64,000 bases of DNA from Variovorax brevis (lineage in GTDB: Bacteria; Pseudomonadota; Gammaproteobacteria; Burkholderiales; Burkholderiaceae_C). The notes below the pieces were generated by a model. That model was not told the DNA's origin. It did not search any database and worked only from the letters and a program-made list of their open reading frames with translations. The stretch covers positions 372,001 through 436,000 of the forward strand of contig NZ_JASZYG010000001.1 in NCBI RefSeq assembly GCF_030317105.1. Reading direction: 5' to 3'. Shown here one piece after another: positions 52,042-61,088 of the stretch; position 1 is the stretch's first letter; the number at the start of each line of letters is the position of its first letter. A program made the translations under genes and the position numbers.

Positions 52042-53004
52042 ATGAGAAAGCTCCCGCCGCTCAACGCCCTGAAAGCCTTTGAGGCCGCCGCCCGCCATGT
52101 CAGCTTCACCAAGGCTGCGGAGGAACTGCATGTCACGCACGGCGCGGTCAGCAGGCAGGTCACGCTGCTGGAGGATTGGCTGGGCGTCGCACTCTTCCAG
52201 CGCAGTGCCTCGCAGATAGGACTGACGGACAGCGGCCGTGCCTATGCGCAGGAACTCACTTCGCTTCTCGATCGCTTGTCCGTCGCAACGGCGCAGGCCA
52301 CGCAGACCACGTCGGCCATCAACGTGAGCGCCCCGCCGACTTTCACGATGCGCTGGCTGATCCCGCGGCTATCGACTTTTCAACGCAAGCGACCTGGCGT
52401 GGAAGTGCGGTTGACCACATCGATTGCCCCGGTGCACTTCCAGGAGAACAAGTACGACATCGCCATACGGGGGGCGCTGGAGCCGATGACAGGGTGCGAC
52501 TCCGTGCCCTTCATGACGGAGACCATCGTTCCTGTCTGTCATGCGGACTTCGTCGAGTCGGGAGGCTTGCACAGCCCCGCGGACCTGGCACGACATACGC
52601 TGATTCGCTACACGACCGAGCCCTACCCGTGGTCGACGTGGTTCGAAGCGGCGGGCCTGCAGAAGATCGCAGGCGTCGGCACGCTTGACTTCGAGCAGAT
52701 GTACTTCGCCTTGCAGGCTGCATCGGAGGGACTTGGCGTGGTGCTGGTGCCGCTTTTCCTGGTCGCAGACGACATCGTGGCGGGAAAGCTGTGCGCGCCC
52801 TTCGGCTTGCATGGGGCGATGCATCGGCACTACTACGCCAATACTTCACCTGCGTCCGCTCACAACGCGGTGATCGCTGAATTCCGCGCGTGGCTCGTCG
52901 AGGAAGGACGCAGCACGGAACGCGCCATCACCCTCTGGGCGCAGGAGACCCTGAAGCAGGCCGACCCATCGGCCACGACAAGGACGCGAAGACGAAAGCC
53001 GTAG
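52042..53004 (+). CDS. LysR family transcriptional regulator (GcvA-like)
   Basis: 320 residues. The winged helix-turn-helix occupies about residues 5-64 (LNALKAFEAAARHVSFTKAAEELHVTHGAVSRQV), followed by the linker helix and a periplasmic-binding-protein-like effector domain, with the GcvA-type spacing and SAINVSAPPTFTMRWLIPRL. Start ATG 52042 is 45 bases after the palindrome at 51983-51997. Divergence from the hydroxylase operon makes it the probable regulator of that operon and of itself. The Arg-rich C-terminus (TTRTRRRKP) is unusual but harmless. Confidence 0.92.
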   Translation: MRKLPPLNALKAFEAAARHVSFTKAAEELHVTHGAVSRQVTLLEDWLGVALFQRSASQIGLTDSGRAYAQELTSLLDRLSVATAQATQTTSAINVSAPPTFTMRWLIPRLSTFQRKRPGVEVRLTTSIAPVHFQENKYDIAIRGALEPMTGCDSVPFMTETIVPVCHADFVESGGLHSPADLARHTLIRYTTEPYPWSTWFEAAGLQKIAGVGTLDFEQMYFALQAASEGLGVVLVPLFLVADDIVAGKLCAPFGLHGAMHRHYYANTSPASAHNAVIAEFRAWLVEEGRSTERAITLWAQETLKQADPSATTRTRRRKP

Positions 53005-53094
53005 CCGACCGGGGGAAGCGCTCGCCAATGAGTTGAAAAGGTGGTCGCGAATGCCGCAAGGGCCGCTTTCCTGAGCACCATCAAATTGCGGCTC

Positions 53095-53128
53095 CTGGCC
53101 GTTGTGGATACATGTCCATAACGGCCAG
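53095..53128. terminator. Bidirectional hairpin between two convergent LysR genes
   Basis: A 34-base inverted repeat: 14-base arms (CTGGCCGTTGTGGA and TCCATAACGGCCAG) with one G-T wobble and loop TACATG. It lies between the ends of two convergent genes, so it can act on both transcripts. No T-run follows, as is common in GC-rich genomes. Confidence 0.7.
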
Positions 53129-53192
53129 TGGCTGCCACTGCCGACCGGCGGTTTCCTGGCACCTCACCTGGCCTTGCTTGCGCCGTCGGACT

Positions 53193-54103
53193 TCACCAAT
53201 TCTCCTCCCACGGCGGCACAGGCCCGAAGCGCGCGATGAAAAAGTCGATCAGCACCCGCACCCGCGACGGCTGCGTACGATTTGGCAGGTAGACCAGATA
53301 GATGGCGCCCTCGGGCACCGGTTGGAACTGCCGCAGCAGCGGCACGAGGGTCCCTTGACGCACGTCCGCGCCCACCATGTGGAGCGGCAGCAGGCCTACA
53401 CCGAGGCCGCAAAGGGTGGCCGCACGGACGGCCTCCAGGTCATCGGTCTCGAACGAAGCCGGAACCTTCAGCGCGTATTTCCGCCCGCCGCGCCGGAACG
53501 TCCAGACCCTTTGGGCGCGAGCATTGGAAAGAACACGCAGTCGTGCTTCTCCAAGTCCTCGATCCGGCGCGGCGTGCCGCGCTGCGCGAGATAGGCCGGC
53601 GAGGCGAGCAAGACGAGCCGGCTGACCGCGAGCTTTCGTGCGACCAGATTCGGCGCCGGGGGCGACGAACGGATGCCGAGGTCGAAGCCCTCGGCGCCCA
53701 GGTCCACCGTGCGATTGCTGCAGGAGAGCCTGACCTGGATCTTTGGATATTGCTGCTGGAATTCGACAATTGCGGGCAACACGTGCCGCACCGCGAACGC
53801 CGGGATCGCGGTCATCTTCACGACGCCGGCCGGCTCGGACTGAGCCTGCGTCACGCGTCGCTCGGCAAGTTCCGCTTCCTGCAGGATGTTCGCGCAGTGC
53901 TCGTAGAAGATGCTGCCGGCTTCGGTCAGGCTGAGCTTGCGCGTCGAGCGGTTCAGCAGCTTTACCGCCAGCGAGCGCTCCAGCGCGCTGACCTCCCGGC
54001 TCGCCAGCGATTTCGAGATGCCGAGCTTGTCAGCGGCGGCGGAAAAGCTCTTCGCGCCCACCACCTCCGCGAACACGTTCATGCCGGTCAGCCTGCTTTT
54101 CAT
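53193..54103 (-). pseudogene. LysR family regulator with a frameshift
   Basis: The first 199 residues (MKSRLTGMNVFAEVVGAKSF) carry an intact helix-turn-helix (FSAAADKLGISKSLASREVSALE) and most of the effector domain, up to CVFFPMLAPKG near 53507. Beyond that this frame reads SGRSGAAGGNTR and stops, while the family C-terminus (WTFRRGGRKYALKV, then ATLCGLGVGLLPLHMVGADV) continues in another frame to the stop at 53193. A single indel near 53505 explains this. Either the gene is broken or a sequence error lies there. It is divergent from the cupin gene and would have controlled it. Confidence 0.82.
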
Positions 54104-54221
54104 TGCATATGCATTGGCAACAATGGGTTGAACTGGACACTATTTATCAGATTACCGCAACGAACTAAATTTCGTCGCACCGGCCCGATACCCGGTCCGG
54201 CAACGAAGCAAGGAGACAGTC

Positions 54222-54683
54222 ATGCGCGGCGAATTGATCAAGGTGGGCCAACTCGAGATCCGCTATCTCGTCGATGGTGCGGAAAAGGGCGGGTTGGGCA
54301 TGTTCGAGATGACGGTGCCTGCGGGGGCCATGGTTCCCCCGCCACACAGCCACACCGACAACGAGGAGTGCGTCTACGTCCTGGAAGGCACGCTGCGCTA
54401 CTCCGTCGACGGGGTATCGCGCGACCTCGAGCCAGGTGACTGGATGTCGACGCCGCGGGGCTCGACGCATCACTTCATCAACAAGGCCAATGCTGTGGCG
54501 CGCGCACTGGTCATCATGACACCGGACATCGGGCCGCAGTATTTCCACGATGTCGGCGCCGTCGTCAACGCGGGCGGGCCGCCTGATCGAGCCAGGTTGG
54601 CTCAGGTGATGGCGCAATATGGACTGATTCCGGCGCGGCCGCAGGCACCGGAAAACCTGCCGGTCGAGCAGATCCCCGGCTGA
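54222..54683 (+). CDS. Cupin domain protein
   Basis: 153-residue single-domain cupin. The metal-site motif runs PPPHSHTDNEECVYVLEGTLRYSVDG (His-x-His and Glu), and the second motif TPRGSTHHFINKAN supplies the third His. AAGGAGA precedes ATG 54222. Small cupins bind Fe, Mn or Zn and act as dioxygenases, isomerases or sensors; which one is not visible. It begins about 120 bases from the divergent LysR remnant and is directly followed by the SnoaL-like gene. Confidence 0.87.
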   Translation: MRGELIKVGQLEIRYLVDGAEKGGLGMFEMTVPAGAMVPPPHSHTDNEECVYVLEGTLRYSVDGVSRDLEPGDWMSTPRGSTHHFINKANAVARALVIMTPDIGPQYFHDVGAVVNAGGPPDRARLAQVMAQYGLIPARPQAPENLPVEQIPG

Positions 54684-54711
54684 CATGTCCGACCGAACCA
54701 GGAGCAGGGTC

Positions 54712-55578
54712 ATGGATTCCGGGGAACTGGCCCAGCGGTACTTCTCGGCCTGGAACCTGCGCGATGCGGGAGCCGTGCTCGAAACGTTTGCGCCGGGTGG
54801 CACGTACTGTGACCCCATCACCGCAGGACCGATTGCGGGTGAGGCGTTCCGGTCGTACATGGAGCAGCTGTGGTCGGCGTTTCCCGACTTGAGTTTCAAA
54901 CCGGGGCGCATGGACTCGGCATCTGACGGCGTCGTGTGCGCCGCGTGGACCATGCTGGGGACCAACACCGGGTCGCTGCTGGGACTCCCACCGACCGGGA
55001 GGTCGGCATTCCTGCCTGGACTGGATGTGATTCATGCGTCCCCGGACGGGATCAGGAGCGTGGTCGGCTATTTCGACTCAGCCACCTTGCAGCGGCAAAT
55101 GGACTGGCAAATCATCGTTCAGCCAAAGGAATGGGGGCTGATAACGTTGGGCAAGGGCGCGACGGTGCGTCGCAGGCCCTTGGCCGATGCCCAGACATTG
55201 ACCGTCACGGAGATTGTCGCGCGCGACGACGAAAACACGGTCTTCGTCAACGAGCTATCGCGTCAGGTCCTGGCTGAGCTCATTGCGGGCGATGCCATGC
55301 AGACATTCACCAGCGTGGTCGGTGGGAACCGTTTGACAACGGTCGTCACTTGGGCGTCTCCCGAGGAGATGAAGTCTGCAATGCATAGCGGCCCGCACGC
55401 GCAGGCGATGTCCAGGTTCTTTGCAACGCCCGGGATCGAGGGAGCCGCCATCGATGTCTTCACGCGGCTGAAGGAAGGCAAGCAATACCGGCGCTGCCAC
55501 GCTTGCCAGAAGATGGTGGCCTTGGCAGGGTCCACGGGCCGATGTGGCTGCGGGGAAGTTGTGCAGGCGATCGCCTGA
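54712..55578 (+). CDS. Composite SnoaL-like / ABM-like protein with C-terminal Cys-rich tail
   Basis: 288 residues from ATG 54712, which has AGGAG upstream; ATG 54685 is also in frame but has no ribosome site. The N-terminal half (LAQRYFSAWNLRDAGAVLETFAP, FRSYMEQLWSAFPDLSFKPG) is a SnoaL/NTF2-like polyketide-cyclase-type domain. The second half (TVTEIVARDDENTVFVNEL, TTVVTWASPEEMKSAMHSGP) looks like an antibiotic-biosynthesis-monooxygenase-type ferredoxin fold. The end CHACQKMV...CGCG is a small zinc-ribbon-like tail. I have not seen this order of domains as a named family. Confidence 0.65.
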   Translation: MDSGELAQRYFSAWNLRDAGAVLETFAPGGTYCDPITAGPIAGEAFRSYMEQLWSAFPDLSFKPGRMDSASDGVVCAAWTMLGTNTGSLLGLPPTGRSAFLPGLDVIHASPDGIRSVVGYFDSATLQRQMDWQIIVQPKEWGLITLGKGATVRRRPLADAQTLTVTEIVARDDENTVFVNELSRQVLAELIAGDAMQTFTSVVGGNRLTTVVTWASPEEMKSAMHSGPHAQAMSRFFATPGIEGAAIDVFTRLKEGKQYRRCHACQKMVALAGSTGRCGCGEVVQAIA

Positions 55579-55647
55579 GGGTGCGACGACGCCGTCGGTC
55601 GGGCTGGCGCCTGTCGTCTGGAGCCTGCCGGCCCTTTGCTGGTGAAA

Positions 55648-56319
55648 TTAGCCGCCGAGCGCCATGATCGCGCCCACCAGGGCCGTGCCCAGCCCTGCCA
55701 TCGCGAGCCCGACCTTCCAGCTGCTGCCATAGCCCGCGTAGATCCCGAGCGTATAGCCACCGACGAAGAGCATCGCAAGCGCAACGAACCGGGAGATCCA
55801 CTTTGCCGCCGCCACATCCGGGATCAGCGCGAAGGGCAGCACCACCGGAAAGGTCGCCACGACCACGAGCAGGAAGATGGCGACGCCAGCGACCACGTCA
55901 CCCGAGGTCAGGCGCGGCCGGTCGGGAACGGAGGGCAGGGCCACGATCCGGCCGCGGATGGCTTCGAGTTCTTGTGCCGCGACGAACTTTGCCCCGACAT
56001 TCGACAAGGCGCCCGCGATGAGTTCGCGTCCGGCTTCGGCGCCCGAGTTGCGAACCGAGCGCACAAGCGAGATCGACCGCCCGCGATCGGTGAGGGTGCG
56101 CACTACATACATGACCGCATCGACCAGGCCCCAGGCCAGGTTGCATCCGATGGCGGCGATGTACATCTCCCGCAGTTGCTCGCGACCGGAGTCTGCTACC
56201 GATATGGCACCCGTGAAGCTGAGTGCCATGAACAGGCCGAACAGCACTTCCGATACACGGTCCACGGGATTGAGCACCTGCGTGCGCGCCGTGTCTTCGC
56301 GCTTGTCTTCGTTGTTCAT
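55648..56319 (-). CDS. VIT-like integral membrane protein
   Basis: 223 residues with about five hydrophobic segments: VLFGLFMALSFTGAISVA, YIAAIGCNLAWGLVDAVMYVV, VVAGVAIFLLVVVATFPVVLPFAL, FVALAMLFVGGYTLGIYAG, VGLAMAGLGTALVGAIMALGG. The spacing and an early Gly-rich segment resemble the VIT/CCC1 iron-manganese transporter family, but the Glu-rich loop of that family is missing. The start at 56319 follows GGAGA and is preferred to 56367. It follows uspA in the same direction and is the last gene of the arginine module. Confidence 0.65.
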   Translation of the reverse strand: MNNEDKREDTARTQVLNPVDRVSEVLFGLFMALSFTGAISVADSGREQLREMYIAAIGCNLAWGLVDAVMYVVRTLTDRGRSISLVRSVRNSGAEAGRELIAGALSNVGAKFVAAQELEAIRGRIVALPSVPDRPRLTSGDVVAGVAIFLLVVVATFPVVLPFALIPDVAAAKWISRFVALAMLFVGGYTLGIYAGYGSSWKVGLAMAGLGTALVGAIMALGG

Positions 56320-56397
56320 CGGCTTCGTCTCCTGCCCGCGTGGTGGATCGACGTCGCCGTTCGCCATACCGGAGGAGAGGGCGTTGACGTCAGGGGT

Positions 56398-56850
56398 TCA
56401 TGAATTCTTCGGCTCGTGGACGATCAGCACCGGCACCGGTGCGCCGCGCACGACGCCTACCGTGTCGCTGCCCCAGAGGATCCGCTCGATGCCCTTGCGA
56501 CCGTGCGTGCCGATCACGATGAGGTCGGCGCCCCAAGCCCTTGCGTCCGCTGCGATCACGTCCGAGAGCTTGCTGTTGGGCGAAGAGAGCAGCGCAGTTT
56601 CCACCGTGACGCCGGCCATCTCCGCGCGCTCCTGGCCCTGCTGCAGGACCTGTTGCCCCTCGTCCTTCGTCTTGGTGAGAAGCTCCATGTAGGCCGCGTG
56701 GCCGGCGATTCCGGGCAGGGGCTTGAACTGGTCGACGAAGTGGACGAGCCGCAGCGCTGCGCCGACGGACGAGGCCAGGCCAATGGCATGGTCCAGGCCG
56801 AGCGACGACGGTTCGCTTCCATCGAGCGGGACGAGAATTCGCTTGTACAT
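56398..56850 (-). CDS. Universal stress protein (UspA family)
   Basis: 150-residue cytoplasmic protein with the ATP-binding UspA plan: KRILVPLDGSEPSSLGLDHA at the start and VIGTHGRKGIERILWGSDTVGVVRGAPVPVL at the end, which contains the G-2x-G-9x-G-S/T nucleotide motif. Proteins of this type are induced by energy limitation and anoxia. Its position directly after arcC fits the low-oxygen role of the arginine deiminase pathway. Confidence 0.93.
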   Translation of the reverse strand: MYKRILVPLDGSEPSSLGLDHAIGLASSVGAALRLVHFVDQFKPLPGIAGHAAYMELLTKTKDEGQQVLQQGQERAEMAGVTVETALLSSPNSKLSDVIAADARAWGADLIVIGTHGRKGIERILWGSDTVGVVRGAPVPVLIVHEPKNS

Positions 56851-56876
56851 GGCGGCCTTTCAGTTGCGTGCAGATG

Positions 56877-57815
56877 TCAGGCGTACACAAGGGCGCCGGC
56901 ATCGGCGGCAATGGTCGTGCCGGCATCGCCCGCCAGTATGCGGCCAAGGTCCGCGAGTTCGCCAATGGCTGCGCGCTTGCCGGTCGCACGCACGAAGCGG
57001 CACGCGGCCTCGACCTTCGGCCCCATGGAGCCGGCGGCGAACTTGAAGGCCGACATGGCTTCGGGCGTGGCGCGGCGGATGGCCCGCTGCGTGGGTTGGC
57101 CCCAGTCGACATACACCGCGTCCGCATCGGTCAGCATCACGTACAGGTCCGCGCCCAGTTCGCGGGCCAGCAGTTCGGTGGCCAGGTCCTTGTCGATCAC
57201 GCACTCGATGCCGCCCAGCTTCTTGTGGTCGGCCTCCGGCCCATAGGCGGCCGGAATGCCGCCCCCGCCCGCAGCGATCACGATGGTGTTGTGCTCGATC
57301 AGCCACTTGATGGGCCGCAACTCGAAGATGCGCTTGGGCTCGGGTGATGCGACCACGCGGCGCCACTTGTCGCCGTCCTGCTTGAACACCCAGCCCTTTT
57401 CGGCGGCGAGCTTGTCGGCCGCGTCCTTCGGATACACCGGCCCGATGAACTTGGTGGGGTTGGCGAAGGCCGGATCATTCGCGTCGACCTCGATCATGGT
57501 GAGCAGCGTTGCGAAAGGGCGCTCGAAGGGCAGCAGGTTGCCCAGTTCCTGCTCGATCATGTAGCCGATCATGCCTTCGGTCTGCGCGCCCAGCACGTCG
57601 AGCGGATAGGTCTCGACCTCGGTGTAGGCCGCGCCCTGAAGGGCCAGCAGGCCGACTTGCGGGCCATTGCCGTGTCCAACGACCAGGTCATGCTGGCGTG
57701 CGACCGGCGCCAGCGAGCGCGCGGCGATGCGCACGTTCTCGCGCTGGTTCTCCGCGGTCATGGGCTGTCCGCGCCGCAGCAGTGCGTTGCCGCCCAGGGC
57801 GGTGACGATGAGCAC
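56877..57815 (-). CDS. arcC: Carbamate kinase
   Basis: 312 residues. The enzyme makes ATP from carbamoyl phosphate and ADP, the final step of the arginine deiminase pathway. [20 protein letters not shown] at the start, [35 protein letters not shown] and AVIDKD-like [13 protein letters not shown] are all standard. The start is GTG at 57815, two bases after the arcB stop and eight bases after GGAG; a longer open frame through arcB and arcA is spurious. Length is normal (about 310). Confidence 0.95.
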   Translation of the reverse strand: MLIVTALGGNALLRRGQPMTAENQRENVRIAARSLAPVARQHDLVVGHGNGPQVGLLALQGAAYTEVETYPLDVLGAQTEGMIGYMIEQELGNLLPFERPFATLLTMIEVDANDPAFANPTKFIGPVYPKDAADKLAAEKGWVFKQDGDKWRRVVASPEPKRIFELRPIKWLIEHNTIVIAAGGGGIPAAYGPEADHKKLGGIECVIDKDLATELLARELGADLYVMLTDADAVYVDWGQPTQRAIRRATPEAMSAFKFAAGSMGPKVEAACRFVRATGKRAAIGELADLGRILAGDAGTTIAADAGALVYA

Positions 57816-57817
57816 CT

Positions 57818-58822
57818 TCAGTCTCCCAGCGTGGCGACCAGGATCGCCTTGATGGTGTGCATGCGGTTCTCGGCCTGCTCGAAGGCGATGTTCCACTCGG
57901 ACTCGAACACTTCGTTGTTCACCTCCAGCCCGTCGCTGATGCCGTAGGTCTCGGCGATCTGCTTGCCCAGCGTGGTCTCCGTGTCGTGGAAGGCGGGCAG
58001 GCAGTGCATGAACTTCACCTGCGGGTTTCCGCTGGCTTTCATGAGCGCGGCGTTGACCTGGTACTTCATGAGCAGGCCGATGCGCTCCTTCCACACCTCC
58101 TTGGGTTCGCCCATGGACACCCACACGTCGGTGTGGATGAAGTCCACGTCCTTCACGGCGGCCTGTGTGTCTTCGGTGATCGTCAGCTTGGCGCCATAGC
58201 GCGCTTCCAGGCCGCGCGCGATGTCGGTGAACTCCTGCGAAGGCCACAAGGACTTCGGCGCGCAGATGCGCACGTCCATGCCCATCATGCAGCCCACGAT
58301 CATCAGCGAGTGGCCCATGTTGTTGCGCGCGTCGCCCAAGTAGGTGTACTTGATCTGGCTGATCGGCTTGTCGCTGTGCTCGCGCATCGTCATGACGTCG
58401 GCGAGCATTTGCGTGGGGTGGTATTCGTCCGTGAGGCCGTTGAACACCGGCACGCCGGCGTACTTGGCCAGCGTTTCGACGCCGGTCTGGCTGGCACCGC
58501 GGTATTCGATGGCGTCGTACATGCGGCCCAGCACGCGTGCCGTGTCCTTGAAGGATTCCTTGTGGCCGATCTGCGAGCCGGCGGGGTCGAGGTAGGTCAC
58601 GTTGGCGCCTTGGTCGTGGCAGGCCACCTCGAAGGAGCAACGGGTGCGCGTGGACGTCTTTTCGAAGATGAGGCAGATCTCCTTGCCGAGCAGGTGCTGC
58701 TGCTCGGTGCGCGCGTATTTGGCACGCTTCAGGTCGCGTGCCAGGTCGAGCAGGTAGCGGAATTCGCGCTGGGTGTAGTCCTGCACGGTCAGCAGCGAGC
58801 GGTTGCGCAGATTGAAGCTCAT
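57818..58822 (-). CDS. arcB: Ornithine carbamoyltransferase, catabolic
   Basis: 334 residues. It splits citrulline with phosphate into ornithine and carbamoyl phosphate. The carbamoyl-phosphate site STRTR (residues 57-61 in [11 protein letters not shown]) and the His273-Cys-Leu-Pro276 motif, which binds the amino-acid substrate, are present, along with the [10 protein letters not shown] context. The length of 334 is typical of catabolic enzymes. Order arcA-arcB-arcC in one direction indicates the deiminase pathway rather than arginine synthesis (ArgF). Confidence 0.96.
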   Translation of the reverse strand: MSFNLRNRSLLTVQDYTQREFRYLLDLARDLKRAKYARTEQQHLLGKEICLIFEKTSTRTRCSFEVACHDQGANVTYLDPAGSQIGHKESFKDTARVLGRMYDAIEYRGASQTGVETLAKYAGVPVFNGLTDEYHPTQMLADVMTMREHSDKPISQIKYTYLGDARNNMGHSLMIVGCMMGMDVRICAPKSLWPSQEFTDIARGLEARYGAKLTITEDTQAAVKDVDFIHTDVWVSMGEPKEVWKERIGLLMKYQVNAALMKASGNPQVKFMHCLPAFHDTETTLGKQIAETYGISDGLEVNNEVFESEWNIAFEQAENRMHTIKAILVATLGD

Positions 58823-58849
58823 GGCAATTTCCTTTGGACAATGAATGAA

Positions 58850-60076
58850 TCAATAGGCCGGGTCGCGCGAGATCGGGCAGGTCATGCAGTGGCCGCCCCC
58901 ACGACCGCGCCCCAGTTCGGAACCGCGTACGGTGATGACTTCGACACCCGCCTTGCGCAGCAGCGTGTTGGTGTAGGTGTTGCGGTCGTAGGCGACGACC
59001 ACGCCAGGCTCCAGCGCCACGACGTTGTTGCCGTCGTCCCACTGCTCGCGCTGCGCCTGCCAGGCGTTGCCGCCGGTCTCCACCACGCGCAGCGCCTTGA
59101 GGCCGAGCGCGTCGCGCACCACGTCGAAGAGATGCCCCTTGTCCTCGTGCACCTCGATGCCGCCGCCATCGGCGGGACGCGCGCTGTAGCAGCGCACCTG
59201 GTCCGCCACTTCGCGGAAGGCGGTGACCAGGTCGCGGTCGCAGAAGCTGAACACCGTGTCCAGGTGCATCGCGGCGCGGCTCTTGGGCATCAGGCAGCCG
59301 ATCACGCGCGTGGCGCCGCCTTGCCTGAGCAGGTTCTCGGCCAGCTGGTAGACGGCCTGCCGCGTGGAGCGCTCGCCCATGCCGATGAGCACCACGCCCT
59401 TGCCGATGGGCATCACGTCGCCGCCCTCCAGCGTCGCGGCGCCGAAGGGTTCGTCGGTGTCGCCCAGCCAGAAGGGGAATCCGGCGTCCTTGAAGCGCGG
59501 ATGGAACTTGTAGACCGCGCGCTGCAGCAGGGTTTCGGGCTGCCGTGCGCGCCAGTACATCGGGTTGCAGGTGACGCCCTGGTAGATCCAGCAGGACGGG
59601 TCGCGCTGGAACAGGGTGTTGGGCACGGGCGGGATCACGAAGTCCGTGCCGCCGAAGGCCTCGAGCATGATCGTCGACATCTCGCTCTTGGGGATGTCCA
59701 GGATCGCGATGCCACCGATGAGGTGCTCGGCCAGTTTGGCGGCCGGCATCTCGTCGAGCCAGGGCCGGACGGCAGCGCGCACGCCAAGGCCCACGTCGTT
59801 GACGGTGATGCGCCGGTCCAGCACCCAGTCGCGTGCTGTCTTGTCCTGCAACGTCTCTGCGAGCATCTCGTGCAGGTCGAGCACTTCGGTTTCCCGCTCG
59901 CGCATCTTGAGCACGAAGTCGTAGTGGTCTTTCTGCGCCTCGTGCACCCAGAGCACATCGTCGAACAGCAGGTCGGCCGCGTTGCCCGGTGTGAGCCGCT
60001 GGTGGGCCAAGCCGGGCCGGCAAACCATGACGGTCCTCAATTTGCCGACCTCACTGTGTACGCCAAGGGGATGCAT
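58850..60076 (-). CDS. arcA: Arginine deiminase
   Basis: 408 residues. It hydrolyses arginine to citrulline and ammonia. Catalytic Cys397 lies in [11 protein letters not shown], with the guanidinium-binding Asp-containing [12 protein letters not shown] and the EGGDVMPIG segment. Length is normal (about 410). A perfect AAGGAGG lies six bases before ATG 60076, suggesting strong translation. First enzyme of the pathway in this operon. Confidence 0.97.
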   Translation of the reverse strand: MHPLGVHSEVGKLRTVMVCRPGLAHQRLTPGNAADLLFDDVLWVHEAQKDHYDFVLKMRERETEVLDLHEMLAETLQDKTARDWVLDRRITVNDVGLGVRAAVRPWLDEMPAAKLAEHLIGGIAILDIPKSEMSTIMLEAFGGTDFVIPPVPNTLFQRDPSCWIYQGVTCNPMYWRARQPETLLQRAVYKFHPRFKDAGFPFWLGDTDEPFGAATLEGGDVMPIGKGVVLIGMGERSTRQAVYQLAENLLRQGGATRVIGCLMPKSRAAMHLDTVFSFCDRDLVTAFREVADQVRCYSARPADGGGIEVHEDKGHLFDVVRDALGLKALRVVETGGNAWQAQREQWDDGNNVVALEPGVVVAYDRNTYTNTLLRKAGVEVITVRGSELGRGRGGGHCMTCPISRDPAY

Positions 60077-60113
60077 GCAATACCTCCTTCAATGAATCAG
60101 GAAATGCGTTTCG

Positions 60114-61055
60114 TCACTCCGGCAGGGCAATGGCGCGGAAGAAGTCCAGCGCCCCGGATTCGGGCGCGCCGAAATAGCGCGTGAAGAGCGTGCCGAACAG
60201 TTCCGATCGGTACAGGTGGCTCAGGCTGCGGTCGATCGCCAGGCGGAACGCGTCATCGCCGCGGCGCATGGCCAGCGAGAGCGGCTCGCGTCCGAAGTTG
60301 CGCTGGATGAGCATCAAGCGGCCATTCGATGAAGCGCTCTTCGCAGCCTCGACAAGCACCGGCCTGTCGCCGAACAGGGCCGCGACCTTGCCGTCCAGCA
60401 CCATCTGTGCGCCGGTGGCGTAGTCCGCCACGGTGACCACGCTGACTTCGATGCGCCGCTGGGCCAGCGCGTCGATCAGCGAGCGCTCGACGGTCGTGCC
60501 GCCCACGACGGCAAACACGACCTTCGACAGCAGCACGGCCGGCGCGGCACGCCAGACGGGTTGCGACACGTCGGGCCGGTCGGCCAGTGCGTCGTGCAAT
60601 CGGCGCGGCGTGTCGGTGCGCACCAGGGCACCCAACTGTGCGTAGAAGATGGGGATGGAGAAATCGAAGGTGGCGCGCCGCTCCATCGTCGGCGTGGAGG
60701 TGCCGCACAGCAGGTCGATCTTGCCTTGCGACAGCGCGGTGAAGCGGTCCGACGCCGTGACCGGCACGAAGTCGATGGCCAGCGACGGCAGCTTCAGGTC
60801 GGTCTTGATGGAATCGGCGACGTTCTGGCAAAGCACGACGGAAAAGCCTGCGGGCTTGCCCGCATCGTCGGTGTATGCAAAGGGCCGCGTGTCGGTGCGG
60901 TAGCCGAAGCTGAGCTTGCCGGTCTCCCTGGCCTTGTCCAGCGCGCCTGCCGCGAGGGCCAGCGCGGGTGCGGCCATGACCAGGCACAGCAGCGTGCGGA
61001 GAAGAAGGCCCCGCATGAGGCGGCGTTCGCCGGAAAGAGGGGAGGAAGTGTTCAT
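60114..61055 (-). CDS. Amino-acid-type periplasmic binding protein (SBP_bac_3), orphan
   Basis: 313 residues. A signal sequence (core LLRTLLCLVMAAPALALA) precedes the mature protein starting GALDKARETGKLSFGYRTDTRPFAYTDDAGKPAGFSVVL. The signature of family-3 binding proteins is clear: IDLLCGTSTPTMERRATFDFSIP. No ABC permease or ATPase is nearby, which is unusual inside an arginine deiminase operon. It may bind arginine or ornithine as a sensor, or feed a permease encoded elsewhere. Confidence 0.85.
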   Translation of the reverse strand: MNTSSPLSGERRLMRGLLLRTLLCLVMAAPALALAAGALDKARETGKLSFGYRTDTRPFAYTDDAGKPAGFSVVLCQNVADSIKTDLKLPSLAIDFVPVTASDRFTALSQGKIDLLCGTSTPTMERRATFDFSIPIFYAQLGALVRTDTPRRLHDALADRPDVSQPVWRAAPAVLLSKVVFAVVGGTTVERSLIDALAQRRIEVSVVTVADYATGAQMVLDGKVAALFGDRPVLVEAAKSASSNGRLMLIQRNFGREPLSLAMRRGDDAFRLAIDRSLSHLYRSELFGTLFTRYFGAPESGALDFFRAIALPE

Positions 61056-61088
61056 GGTCGTTCCTTTGGTGGCGCGTCGGTCAGGCGC

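Noticed and set aside
56877..60023. 1048-residue fused frame through arcC, arcB and arcA
   Set aside because: Only the last 312 residues are carbamate kinase; the rest is an out-of-frame reading of arcA and arcB, so it is not a fusion protein.
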